The notes under the pieces: generated by a model
Databases searched by the model: none
What the model was told of the DNA's origin: nothing
The model's input: only the letters and a program-made list of their open reading frames with translations
NCBI GenBank assembly: GCA_029582165.1
Contig: CM055887.1
Span: 10,003,190 to 10,067,189, forward strand
DNA from: Portulaca oleracea
Lineage: Eukaryota > Streptophyta > Magnoliopsida > Caryophyllales > Portulacaceae
Reading direction: 5' to 3'
Length of the DNA: 64,000 nt
Translations under genes and position numbers: made by a program
Part shown: positions 46,641 to 57,818 of the stretch, one piece after another
How the letters are laid out: each line of letters starts with the position of its first letter
Position numbering within the stretch: position 1 is the first letter of the stretch

Positions 46641-46960
46641 GGCAGGACAAGGTAGCGCCTGTTACCTTCACCGTATCACCCGCTACGTCTGGGAAGGACG
46701 AGGTAGCACCCGCAACCCTCCCCATAGCACCGGCTATGTCCATGTGCAGGTCTTGGAGGCTGAGCTCCGCAGTTGGCCGTATCGTCGCCAATCGCCATCG
46801 CATCCGCTTTAGAAAGTTCGATTTTCACGGCCAGCGCGAAAACGCATGGCGTCTGTTTGGTAGCGCCCGCGACATCTTGCTGCTCGGATGCTGTTGTTGC
46901 TACGCTGACTGCCCGTAGCGCCTGCGACCTGGCTGTAGCACCCGCGACTACCCCTTCTTT
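46600..46960. repeat. Degenerate GTAGCGCCCGCTAC word cluster
   Basis: Variants such as GTAGCGCCCATTAC, GTAGCACCCGCTAT, GTAGCGCCTGTTAC, GTAGCGCCCGCGAC and GTAGCACCCGCGAC recur about ten times. They are close to the palindromes at 6618-6940 in the solo LTR, and AAAACGACTGTGTT follows in both places (about 6967 and 46980). The 46-kb region is therefore probably a diverged LTR of a related element. No ends were recognised. Confidence 0.6.
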
Positions 46961-47099
46961 TTTGCGCGTGTTTTATTTTAAAACGACTGTGTTTAGTGTT
47001 TTAATACCTAGTATAAATCCTCTGTTACCACTATTTTCAAGACAGATTATGAAGATTATGCTAATGAAATTGGGTTTTTGCCTAATTCCTCCTCAAACC

Positions 47100-47930
47100 T
47101 TGTTTACTTTATCCAATTGATTTGGTGGTGTTGTAAGTCATCTCTTTATTGATTATTTGGTGAATTTCCTTTATGATAATCATGGTGGGGTGTTAAGCCA
47201 TTTGGTGTGGTTTTACCTTTACCCAAAGGTCATATCAATCCTTCTTGGTGCACAAGCTTCTTGCTATTGGTTATTATGATGATTTACTCAAGCTAGTTCA
47301 TTCCCTCCATGTCACAAACGCTCCATGCATGGATTTCCAAATGATTGCCTAGCTTCTCTAGGTATGAAGCTGCCTCCCAATCATTTCTCCTCATTTCAGT
47401 TGTTGATCTCTCCAAGAGCAATTGCAATAGCTTCATTCATCAAACAGTAGAAACCCTAATTTTTTTTCAGTTGTTGCGTAAAGAAGCTTCTCCAGGAGTT
47501 GAAGGGGTGAAATTTAGTTGCCCAAACATCACCACTCAGTACGCAAGGAGGATTTTGTGCAGTTAGGGAATCAACAATGGAGAGTAGGGATTAAGGAATG
47601 AGGTAATGTGAATATTGTTTATGTAATGTGAATCTTGGTTATGTGTTTTTCTGTAGTTCTGAATTTTGTTTATGTGATTTGAATATATGAATATTGTTTA
47701 TCTGAATCTTGTATATTCTTATGAGCGTTTGAGAGTGTTTATGGTGGTGAGTTCGATAATCAGGTTGAATGGTGCAAATTAGGTCATCCTGATGCACATA
47801 ATGTATTCTGATGATCATTTTTAATTTGTTGTTGTTGTTCATAATTGTCAAAAAATGGAGTTTTGTAGTTGGAATACTGTTTAGGATCATATTTATCTTT
47901 TTAATACTGTTGCAGTGATTTTATTTTAAT
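47100..47930. other. Intergenic, no recognised gene
   Basis: No domain or convincing exon is seen. A short GAATATTGTTTATGTAATGTG-like phrase repeats at about 47600-47700. It leads into the motif array that starts near 47940. Confidence 0.4.
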
Positions 47931-47939
47931 TTCATTGTT

Positions 47940-48800
47940 GATAAATGATGAGTACACAACCACATGATGATCAATTTTGTTGTTCATTGTAAGGGAGCTT
48001 GATATCATCCCAGAATGTTGGATGTTCATTCCAGAACTATTTATTAATCATTGTAAGGATGCTTGATGATCATCACAATTGGTGTTCATTATAGTCACCA
48101 GATGTTCATTTTCATTATTTGCAAGTGTTGACACCCCCATAATGATTGATGGGCATCCAAGCACTAATTGATGCTCGTATTCTCTCAACTTGATGTTCAT
48201 TTTGAGTATATGTGAATGCCATAATACTTGAGGTTCATTTTGATATACCATATTGCTCATGTCATCCCCCTTTTATGTTCATTTCCATTTTACGTTATTC
48301 ACCGATATTCATCCTAGAATGCTTGATGTTCATTCCAGAAGTACTTGGTATTCATGTCATCATCAATTGTTGTTCAGTGTAAGTGTGACTTGATTATCAT
48401 TATAGTTGGTGTTCATTGATGGGCATTTAAGAACTACTTGTTGTTCATATTGTTTCAAATTGATGTTCATTTATATTTTGTTCATCCCAGAATGTTTGAT
48501 ATTCATACCAGGACTACTTGTTGTTCATTTTCATTTCCAGTGTATGTATGTGCATGCCAGAACACTTGGGATCATTTTGGTACACTATGTTGCTCATATC
48601 ATCCCCATTTCAATGTTCATTTTTCATTTTTCCATTATCAACTAATGTTCATCCCAGATGCTTTGATATTCATTCCCAGATGCTTTGATATTCATTCCAG
48701 GAATAATTGTTGTTCATTTCATTTTCGTTTTTTGTTCATTGTAAGTGTGACAGTTGGTGTTCATTGTGTTTGATGATCACTAATGATGTTCGCATGTGTA
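47940..48800. repeat. Array of ATGTTCATT / CCAGAA motifs
   Basis: TTGATGTTCATT, TTGTTGTTCATT, ATCCCAGAATG and CATTCCAGAA occur many times in the same orientation, spaced 15-60 bp, just upstream of a FAR1 domain fragment. The layout mirrors the GACCACACT fields near the first FAR1 exon, but with a different word. Confidence 0.65.
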
Positions 48801-48899
48801 GTGCTTCCACTGATGCGTTGCAAGTGGGAACAGGGATGATTGTGTTGCCCTCGCTGGTACCACTAAGCTACCAAATGAACGAGTAAGGCAAATATATTC

Positions 48900-49240
48900 T
48901 GTTTTGTGTTGTTGAATCATGGGTTCCAACCGAAGCGATGACATTTGATGACATTGAAGCGGGGAAGAAATTCTATGAACGATACGCAATTAGCGTCGGT
49001 TTCAACGTTTGTAGCTATAGTCAAACAAAAGATCGCAATGGCACGGAATGGAAGGTGTTTGTCTGTTCGAAACAAGGGTGGACGCACGCCAAGAAAATGA
49101 CAGTGATTGTATATGATGAAGGACGCATTGGTTCAAATGCGGTCGAAACGAAGGGCAGCCAAATTGACCCCGACGGGGTAGATGGACTTGTCACGTTGGC
49201 AATTACAAAGAGACGTGCCAAAAGAAGTTTGATAATCTAG
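48900..49240 (+). pseudogene. Second FAR1 DNA-binding domain fragment
   Basis: The frame ESWVPTEAMTFDDIEAGKKF, then YERYAISVGFNVCSYSQTKD, then EWKVFVCSKQGW matches the FAR1 N-terminal domain: FYxxYA, the GF block and a Cys-x3-Gly block. It ends with AITKRRAKRSLII and a stop after about 100 codons. A stop lies upstream in frame near 48885, so it is an internal exon or a fragment. The transposase part is absent. FAR1 domains bind DNA in MULE transposases and in the light-signalling factors derived from them. Confidence 0.75.
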
Positions 49241-50470
49241 TTTGTTTGCATTTTATTTATCCTTTGATTTTGTTTGTCATTATCTTTTATTGGTCATCAA
49301 GAACATGGAATTAGATTGTTGAATGAAGTACCAAAGAAGTTTGATAATCAGAACCCTTATGATAAATTAGTTATAAAATGAATTAGACATAAAAGATTTT
49401 GTAACTAGAGGTCATTTGATAATTCAATGTTTAACTTAGCTAAAATCGAAATAACCACGAAAGTATGTGATTGGTTTTACTAAGCAGTTTGTTTTATTGC
49501 CAAAAGCTCGCTACAAAATACTTTATGCAATTATTGACCCTAAAATGTACCAAATTAGTGAAGTACACAAGTTCAATCCACTTGATTAATTTGTTGAGCG
49601 ACTTAGGTTTATCCCCTGAATGCTTTTAATTATTGATTTTCATCCTTGAATTATTAGTGATTTGTTAGCTAGTTTTAGCTGTTAGAAACCTTAAACCAAA
49701 AACCTTATCGGCTTAGCGATTAGGTAGGAGACTAGTTTGGTGCGTAGTTAAGCGAAGTCCCGGGAACGACCTTGATTTATGCTATAATCACACTCGTGCA
49801 CTTGCGGCATATCAAGTTTTCCAAGTCTGACAAAATAAGAGATGAAAGGTGACGATGGAAGGCAATCAAGGAGTTCTTGAAGTCATTCAAGAAGGGGTTC
49901 TTGAATTCGATCAAGATGGAGTTCTTGAAGTCTGTCAAGAAGGGATTCTTGAAGACTAGTTAGGCTTTGTTAAATGGTTTGATTAAGTCTAGGTGGTCAC
50001 ACTAGGCCGGGTTTTATTTTAATGCATTGAATGGTTCATAGCAAGTTTTTATTTTATGATGCTTATCATGCTTAATTCTTAAGTGCCACCTAGAATTTAA
50101 GTTTAGGGTAATAAAAATGAACTCTCACAGAATGGGAAAGTAAGATTGCTCACCGTAATGAACATCACTTGGAGGGTGTTATGTTTGTTCATAATGGAAG
50201 GCAAAATACTTTTGAGTCATGAGCAATAGAGAGAGGTTTCGTATACGATACACTCCTCTCGCCAAGAGTTGTTTAGGACGATTGATCATGAAATGATCTA
50301 CCAAAGGCAATCGGACTTTAGTTTTTTTGGACCAAAGTCCTCTTGAGATCTCTGTGCCTTGGGGATCTTAGTTTCGTTAAAACACTAATGAGAGTTAAAT
50401 GTATTTTAATTTGAATCTAAATGGTTAAGTTTAAAACCAGTTTATTGATGAATAAAATCCAAATGAATTA
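49241..50470. other. Unassigned DNA before the copia element
   Basis: No gene is recognised. A short tandem phrase (GGAGTTCTTGAAGTC with AAGAAGGG) repeats at about 49869-49950. The segment next to gag may hold the decayed leader or 5' LTR of the copia element at 50480, but no copy of its 3' LTR start (TGTTGGGAGTGTCCC) is found here. Confidence 0.4.
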
Positions 50471-50489
50471 TGTGTCATGTGTAGAGTCT

Positions 50490-52200
50490 AACATGACATC
50501 CCTTCCATTGTTTGCCTCCAATATCTCCTTAGGAAGAATACGCTCACAAGTCCCAACTTTCTTTCTTGGGATCAAAATTTGAGAATTGTTCTCACGGTCG
50601 AAAGGAAAGATTATACCCTTGAAAAGGTAAGAGGCGGATTGCCTGCCAATAATGTCGCAGATGCTGAGAAAACCAATTAGAAATGTCATGTGGATGACGA
50701 TGTCCAAGTGGCATCTTTGATGTTGGCACACATGTCCCTTGATCTCCAAAATCTATTTTGGGGTAAGGTAGCTCAACTTCTCAAGATATCATCACTCAAT
50801 TGAAACATGTATCTTGAACAGGCTATAATTAAGAGGTATGATATCAGGTATTCAATTCGACAATGGAGGTTGGAAAGCCCATAGCGCCTCATGTATTGAA
50901 GATGATTGGTCACTTCGACAACTTGAGAAGGTTGGGTTTCCCCTATAGCCAAAGTAGGGTACTGACATCTTCTTGTGCTCGTTGCATGACGAGCTCAGTC
51001 CTTTTAGGATAAACTACAACATGCAAGAGCATAAGAAAAACTTGATGAACTTGCATAGGATGCTTGTCCAGGCTGAGAGAGGCATAAAGGTGGCTCCTAT
51101 GGCTACCGACAATGTCATCATGGTCAAACAGGGGAAACACTTCAAAGATCATGTCAAGAGCAAGAAGAGTCTAATCGATCAGAAAGGCAAGGATAAAGAT
51201 GTTTCCCAACCCATACCAAAGGCTCGACAGAATCCTAACTGAAGAGACCCACCCCTGCTCTGAGGACCTCCGCATATTCACCATTGAGGACCTCTAGCAA
51301 TAGAAGTATTCTCAGCGCAAAGATTTTGTTTGAAAGGACAAATAAGGGAAGTCTCCGGAACACTCTAATTTATTATCAGAATATTTTCCAAGCTAATATA
51401 TATTGATTCTGATATGTATCCTTGTAAAACTTGATTTATATGATAAGAATGAAATTTCCAAAGAAGCAAAGATAGAAGATCAAAGCGAATATGGAAAGGA
51501 TCAAAGATCAATCAAGAAAGGAAAGAATCAAGAGGAGATTGTTGCTCATTGAAGACCTCGACTATAAATACCTCAAACAACTCCTTGTGTAAATTAGTCA
51601 ATTTCAAGCAAGTAATCGAGTGTAGGAAATCTTGTGAGGTTTATGAGTGTAGACAATGAGTCATTGGTGAGTTATGTAGCCAGTAAGGTACTTCTGGTGA
51701 GGTGTAACCAAGGACCTTGGTGAGTGTAGCCAAATTTGTTGGTGAGGTGTTGTGTAGCAGAGCCTTGAAGCACTAAGGTTTTGTGAGTTTGATATCCATT
51801 GTAATCCTTCATGTTCTTCTCTGCCTCATCTGTGAGGCCCCTCCACAACCTTCATCTACCTCGTCGTAAAAAGGCTCCTCTACATAACCTCTTTCTGAGT
51901 TTTCTGATTTTGTAAGCAGTCATCAAAAACCTCACTATCCTGATTCTGCTAAGTTCCCTAACCTCCTCTATTTCTATTGTACCTCAAGCATATCTAATAA
52001 AGAAGTATTATTAAGTTCAATCAAGTGTTATTAACGTGCTTGTGTTCATAAGTTCAAAATCTGCAACAAACCTATTCACCCCCTCCCCTCAAGGGTTCTG
52101 TCACTAATCATGACTGCTTTTATTGTAAATGCAAGGGATACTGGAAAAGGAATTGTCCTAAGTACTTCGAAGACTTGAAATATGGAAATGTGATTTCCAA
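50490..52200 (+). pseudogene. copia gag split by a solo LTR
   Basis: Fragments in order: RIVLTVERKDYTLEKV (about 50570), DDDVQVASLMLAHMSLDLQN (about 50695), MEVGKPIAPHVLKMIGHFDN (about 50863), then CSLHDELSPFRINYNMQEHK through QPIPKARQNPN. The LTR at 51240 follows, and beyond it HDCFYCKCKGYWKRNCPKYF. That last piece is the CCHC zinc knuckle with Tyr in place of the His. The order matches the UBN2-type gag of copia elements. Frameshifts separate most fragments. Confidence 0.78.
51240..52103 (+). mobile_element. Solo copia LTR in gag
   Basis: 864 bp from TGAAGAGACC to GTTCTGTCA, flanked by CTAAC (51235-51239) and CTAAT (52104-52108), a 5-bp duplication with one change. TATA box CTATAAATACCTC at about 51561. 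It interrupts gag just before the zinc knuckle. Its end resembles the LTR ending at 36854. Confidence 0.8.
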
Positions 52201-52329
52201 GTAATGTTGTGATTGAAATCAACCTTATTGTCCATACTTTATTGGGTATCAGATATTGGCTGTGAAACTAACATTTGTGAAAATGTGGAGGGTCTAAGCC
52301 AAAGTGGGCAGGTTAGCAAGGAGAAGTCA

Positions 52330-53093
52330 GTTTGTGCATGGGAAACGGGCAAAGAATTATTGTGGTTCGCGTAGGGACTTATAGTTTATCTTTACCTTTC
52401 AGACTTGTACTTGAACTTAATAATCATTATTATGTTCCTGTAATAAGTCAGAATCAGATTTCTGTTTCCCTTTTGGAAAGGAAAGGTTATTCCTTTGAGA
52501 TTGCAAATGGTGTTTGTAATATTTCTAAGGATGGAATCTATCATGTTACATGTATTCAGATGAATGGTTTGTATGTTTTAGATTGAGATAAACATGTTTC
52601 ACATCAAAACCAAAAGGCTTAAAACATGTGACTCAAAGGAAACCTACCTTTGGCACTGCATGTTTGGTCATGTCAATCAGAAACATATCCAAAAGTTGCA
52701 TGGTGCAGGCCTTCTCGATAACCTTGACTTTGAAATATTTGATGTTTGTGTAGTATGTCTGATGGGGAAAATGACAAAATCACATTTTACTGGAATTGAT
52801 GAGTATGCAAGTGACTTAATAGGACTCATATATACTGATATATATGGGCCTATAAGCACGAGTGCAAAGGGAGGGTATAATTACTTTATTACCTTACTAA
52901 TGATATAAGTAGATATGTTTATGTCTACTCAGTTTGTCACAAGTCTGAATCCTTTGAAAGTTTAAAGGATTCCAGAATGAAGTACAAAATCAACGTGGTA
53001 AGACAATCAAGGCGCTTCCATTGGATCGAGGTGGTGAATAATTGAGCCAAGAATTTTGTGATCATCTTCAAGATTGTGGAATTGTTTCACAAC
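52330..53093 (+). pseudogene. copia protease end, pre-integrase and integrase start
   Basis: 52332-52586 reads MGNGQRIIVVRVGTYSLSLP and LVLELNNHYYVPVISQNQIS, the stretch after the copia protease. 52594-52905 has the integrase zinc finger (WHCMFGHVNQKH, then CVVCLMGKM) and the first catalytic-region Asp in YTDIYGP. Frameshifted remnants follow (about 52925-53090), among them the QEFCDHLQDCGIVSQ stretch. They end at the inserted LTR at 53094. Confidence 0.8.
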
Positions 53094-54909
53094 TATGGAC
53101 ATTTTTTGTGTCATTCAGACTTTAAACATCCGCGGGATGGAGAATTTGTTGGGGTTTACTTTTTAAAACGCTTTAAGGATTATTTGCACATTTTAGGAAT
53201 AATAATTATAAAATCTCCTTCCCTTTACTACGTGCATTTCATGAACAATTGAGGGTCAATCTATCAAACTTGATCAACCATTAACAAGTAATTCTAATAT
53301 GGATTGATTTGGTCAGGGAGATGCAGAAATAGTACTTCAAAACCCATTGCGTGTACAAGGTCTCTTGTTCTTCTTTACATCTATAAACTAAACTTTAGGA
53401 GTGAACATACGCTTGTTCCAACTCTTTAGGATTAGCATAATTGGTTCACGAAATGTTAAGCTCGAAAGAAGGTATTTTATGCAACCACTATTTAAAAATG
53501 TACAAAATCACCCTAAAGTTGCATCAGTTCATTGTAAAACCACGATAAACATGATTTAGACAATTTCGATGTGTTTAGTTTAAAAGGTGTTGCCACCTGA
53601 TTCTTTTAAGGAGAAAAGTCAAGACAAAACTGAAAAGAAAAGAAAAGAAAGAAAGAAAGACTTCGCCTGCGAACCAAGAAGTGGATTCAAGGGTAATGTT
53701 ACAAACTCGAAAGGTAAAAAGCTTTGAGTTCGCCTCTCTCTTTAGGAAAACCTCTACTAAAAGTTTGAAAATGTGCTTTCGATAAAGTTTGGAAGGGAAA
53801 ATAAATTGAAACTTTACATGATTATTTTACTAAACATGCAAAAGGAATGAGAGAATTACAACATATACAAGCACTTTACATTAGGAAATAAAGACAACAA
53901 ATGTACATATATGTGGATTTTAAGAGGAGCCTTACCTAGCCTTGCTTGAACACTTGACTTTCACCCTTTAAAAAGCTTTCTTGAAGTATTGAACACTCCA
54001 TTTGTTGAAACCAAATAGAACCAAAGTTTAGGTAGAAAAGAGGTGGGGAAAAGGTAGGGGAAAGGTAGGAAAAAAGGCTCTTTTGTGGTTAGTAGGTGTT
54101 TTTGGTTGTTTTTGTGGGGTTTTGGATGGTTTATGTACGATCTATGTTTAGGATTAAAGAAAGAGTAAGGGAATGGAGAAAATGGAGACAAGAATTATGT
54201 AGAGATTAGGGAGAAAAAGTAAGAGAATTGAGAGATTAGAAGTGAGGGAGAGAATGGGGGTATTCTGGATTGGTGAAGGTGTCCTGCCTCGAGTTATTGG
54301 GTGATATTTACAAGAATTAGGATGCTTGTATGTGCATGAACACCCACATTGGAGTCATTAAAATATTGGTTGATCGAACTACAAAGGGGGGAAGAACCAT
54401 GCACCTTTGGTCGACAGTGGTGTGAACGATGAATCTGGGTGTGAACTTCTTTAATGGTCGATCGGCCTTGGAGGGAGGGGAGGGATGAGTTTGTCATCGC
54501 TCATGCATCACATGTTCGGCAGTGGTGTGAACTCTTTTGATGTTCGATCGGACTATAACTCAGTTTATGCATGTATTCAATTCTAGTTCACACTTGGACG
54601 GTGATGGTGTGAATGTGTTCAAGCTTTGTGTACGCTTTTGGCTTAAAACTTAGACGATTAATGCTTGTGTGAGGGATTGATCTTGGTACCTCTTGGTAGC
54701 TTTGCATGTCACCTTTACGTAGCCCATGCATGGCTAGGACTTTCGCATGTGTTAGTGCATGTGACTTTCACGTAGACTTGTGCATGTAGAGTACATGCAT
54801 ACAAATGTGTCGATTTTGGCTCCTCTTATTTCTTTATTTCCTAACTAAAAGAACGATGAGACTGTGTTTACATAATGCTTTCATCTTGCTCAAATACCCG
54901 GTGTCTACA
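53094..54909 (-). mobile_element. Solo Tat-type LTR inserted in integrase
   Basis: 1,816 bp with ACAAC at 53089-53093 and 54910-54914. Removal restores the integrase reading (GIVSQ joined to LTLPGTAQLN). On the minus strand it starts TGTAGACACCGGGTATTT, like the Tat LTRs at 21832 and 33138. The other terminus is mutated (TGTCCATA instead of TGTCTACA). Around 53660-53740 it has, on the minus strand, the same conserved block (GTAACATTACC, GAATCCACTTCTTGGTTCGC) as the 5' LTR at 22430. It is otherwise a different family. Confidence 0.82.
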
Positions 54910-54914
54910 ACAAC

Positions 54915-55344
54915 TCACTCTTCCCGGAACAGCACAACTCAATTTAGTGTCTAAGATGAGGAATCGTACCTTATTGGATATGGTGCGATGGATGACGGCT
55001 GAGTCTAATTTACATGTTAGTTTTCTCTCAACACGACATCCCTTATACAATTATACTAAATAAAACTCATACCAAAGCTGCTGAAAAGACACTATATGAG
55101 ATATGGAGAGGAAAGGTTCCTACTTCCTAGTCTATTTTGTGTCAAGATTTGGGGTTGTGATGCTTACGTCAAGGTCCAACCTAACAAAAAGCTAGCACTT
55201 ATATCTGAAAAGTGTTTCTTTTTGGGTTATCCAAAAGAAACCAAAGAATACTACTTATGCAATCATTCTGAGAACAAAGTATTTTTGCCTTGGGATGTTT
55301 TCTTCTTAGAGACCGAGTTTATCTCTAAGAGAAAGAGAGGATAG
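54915..55344 (+). pseudogene. copia integrase, C-terminal part
   Basis: LTLPGTAQLNLVSKMRNRTL then MVRWMTAESNLHVSF continues the integrase from 53093. After a shift comes 55096-55344 (KIWGCDAYVKVQPNKKLALI, then CFFLGYPKETKEYYL), the typical end of the copia integrase module before RT. The catalytic Glu region (after GTPQWNG in relatives) is already degraded. Confidence 0.78.
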
Positions 55345-55569
55345 AAAATATTGAACTTGATAAAGTTCAAGAGCCACAAACCACTACTCTTATCCATGGC
55401 ACCCCTATTACTCTAGACCAAACACCTTTAGAATGTGAGCAAGTGCAAGATGAGACTTAAATAATAGAGGGATAGATGGATGAGGCTCAAGGTGTTGAGG
55501 ATCGGGCTTAAGCAATTGAGGGTCAGTCAGATGTGAAACCAAAAAATGTGGATAAGACCCTTCATAGGT

Positions 55570-56960
55570 CAGATAGAGAGGTTCATTAGCTTGAGAGATA
55601 TGGTCATCTCATCACTGACACCCATGTATTACTTTCAAAAAGTAATGAACCTACCACCTATAAAAAAAAATTGGCAAGTCTGGATTCCAAGAAATGGCTT
55701 TTGGCGATGAAATCCGAAATGGACTCCATGTACAAAAACCTAGTTTGGAACTTGGTGAAACTTGCTTGAAGGTGCGTGAACCATCAGAAACAAGCAGATC
55801 TTTAAGGTAAAGACCGACATGGATGGTAAACCTATTGTTTACAAGGCTCGACTAGTAACTACAAGTTTCACTCAAATTCATGGTATTGACTATAAAGAAA
55901 CCTTTTCTTCAGTAGTGATGCAAAAGACCATTAGGATACTCCTAGCCATAGCTGCATTATGACTATCAGAGATGACAAATGGAGGTCAAAACTGCCTTTC
56001 TAAATGGGAGTCTGGAGGAGGAAGTGTACATGACACAACCTTAAGGTTTTGAGGATCTTGTGTTTATAAGAAGTTCAACGGGAGCAAGATTGTCTTTTTG
56101 GATTCCTGTATATCGATGATATACTCTTAGTTGGAAACCAAATCCATATGTTAGAGTCTTGCAAGACTTGGCTTAAGAAAAATTCTCAAATGAAAGACCT
56201 CATCGAGGCTCGATACATTCTTGGAGTTTCTATAGAGATAGATCAAGGCGTTTGATTGCTTTGAATCATACCACTTTATCGCTAAGGTGTTGAGGCGATT
56301 CAACATGCAAGACTCCAAGAAGGGATTAATCCATGTACTAGGCTAGGTATGGCTTACATATTAAGTGTGTGTGTAGTCAATTTCAATTAGATAGAAACAC
56401 TAGACTCGGATGACAAACATACTTAAGCATATGATCACAACTAAGTAGTTGTCCTTGGTTTTTGGAGGTGATAAGCTTTGAGTGTAAAGGGTTACACCGA
56501 TGTTATTTTCATTATAAACAAAGATGGTTTTTAGAGCCAGTATGGGTACATCTTTTGTCTGAAAAGCGGGGCAGTGACTTAGAAGAGTTCCATGCTAGAC
56601 TCTTACATGAATTCCACATATGAGGCTAAGTACATCGCGACTTCTGAAGATGCATGGAAGTTCGTGTTGATGAGGAAGCTAGTTCATCAAGGAACTTGGT
56701 GTGCTGCCTTATGTAGCGAAAGACACAGACCTTTATTATGAGAATAATGGGTCCATCCTCAAGCTAAGGAACATAGAGAACACAACAAGTCCAAACACAT
56801 GTCCCATAAATATCACATCATTTGAAAGTTGGTCGAGGATGATGATATTAAGGTGTGCAAGGTTCATGCAGATGCGAGTGTTGCCAATCTACTCAATAAA
56901 CCCTTATTGCAAGCAGCGCGTGATGGTCATGCTCAAGGCATAGGCATTAGACGTATTAGA
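55570..56960 (+). pseudogene. copia RT and RNase H remnants
   Basis: Frameshifted blocks in the right order: KKWLLAMKSEMDSMYKNLVW (about 55692), KTDMDGKPIVYKARLVTTSF with ETFSSVV (about 55809-55915), LYIDDILLVG (catalytic YIDD, about 56110), and the RNase H region with SVKGYTDV (about 56480) and NSTYEAKYIATSED (about 56610). The tail HMSHKYHII, then VHADASVANLLNKPL, comes last. This is RVT_2 plus RNase H of a copia polyprotein. It has many stops and is non-functional. Confidence 0.8.
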
Positions 56961-57818
56961 AAATCTGCGTGATTTACTTCTTTTGTATGAATAGTTCATG
57001 AGTTGTAATTGCATTAGTGAATGCGCTCGTTCTACTTCTTATGTTTATAATGTTCTCGAGTTGTAAATATTGTATTCATCAACAGTGTCTTACATGTTCT
57101 ATTTTAATTGTGCTTTAAATTGAATGAATGTCCAAAAGGTTAACATATCCAAAATAGGAAGTCAAATGATGTTTGTCTTGTAAGACCCCATTTGGTGATC
57201 TTGGAAATGTTGCACCAAGTTGATAGTCAAATAAGCTCCTAATTGGATCATCGTGTTAGGACAATAATGATTATGAATAATTAGCATGTGGGATTGTCAC
57301 ATTGATCGAGTTTCATGATTATAGGGACATTGGATGTCAAAGTCAATCACATGAGTAAATGTTAGGGAACATTTACTAAACTGACCTGAAGTGGGAATGC
57401 TTTAAGTTATTAATGTCATAGGAGCTACCACTACTCAAGGAATTTCCTAAATCTCATATTCTTTACATTTCTCACATGAATCATAGTAACAGATTGCATC
57501 TAACCCCTTCCATAATAGGGGGTATGGACAGTGTTTGGGTTGCCTTGGATTGTATCTGGACTTGTAGTTGAACAAGATGGCATTGTCCTCCTTTTAAGGG
57601 AAACGTGTTTCACTAGCCACTCAACAAGCTTATATTGTTAAAATGTTTGGCTATACTTGAATGGATTAATGGTTGATCATCCGGTTTCTAAGTCTGACTC
57701 GAAGGTCGAGGAACATTCAGGCTAAAATAAGGATGACATTTGCTCACCTTATCTGAATACGAGGCATTAAGTGACAATGGAATTTAGTAAATGAACACTT
57801 GTTGGACAAGTAAGAGAT
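56961..57818 (+). other. copia 3' untranslated region and polypurine tract
   Basis: Non-coding DNA between the RNase H stop and the 3' LTR. It ends in TGGACAAGTAAGAGAT, whose purine-rich last part is a likely plus-strand primer. No extra gene is seen in this roughly 860-bp stretch. Confidence 0.6.
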
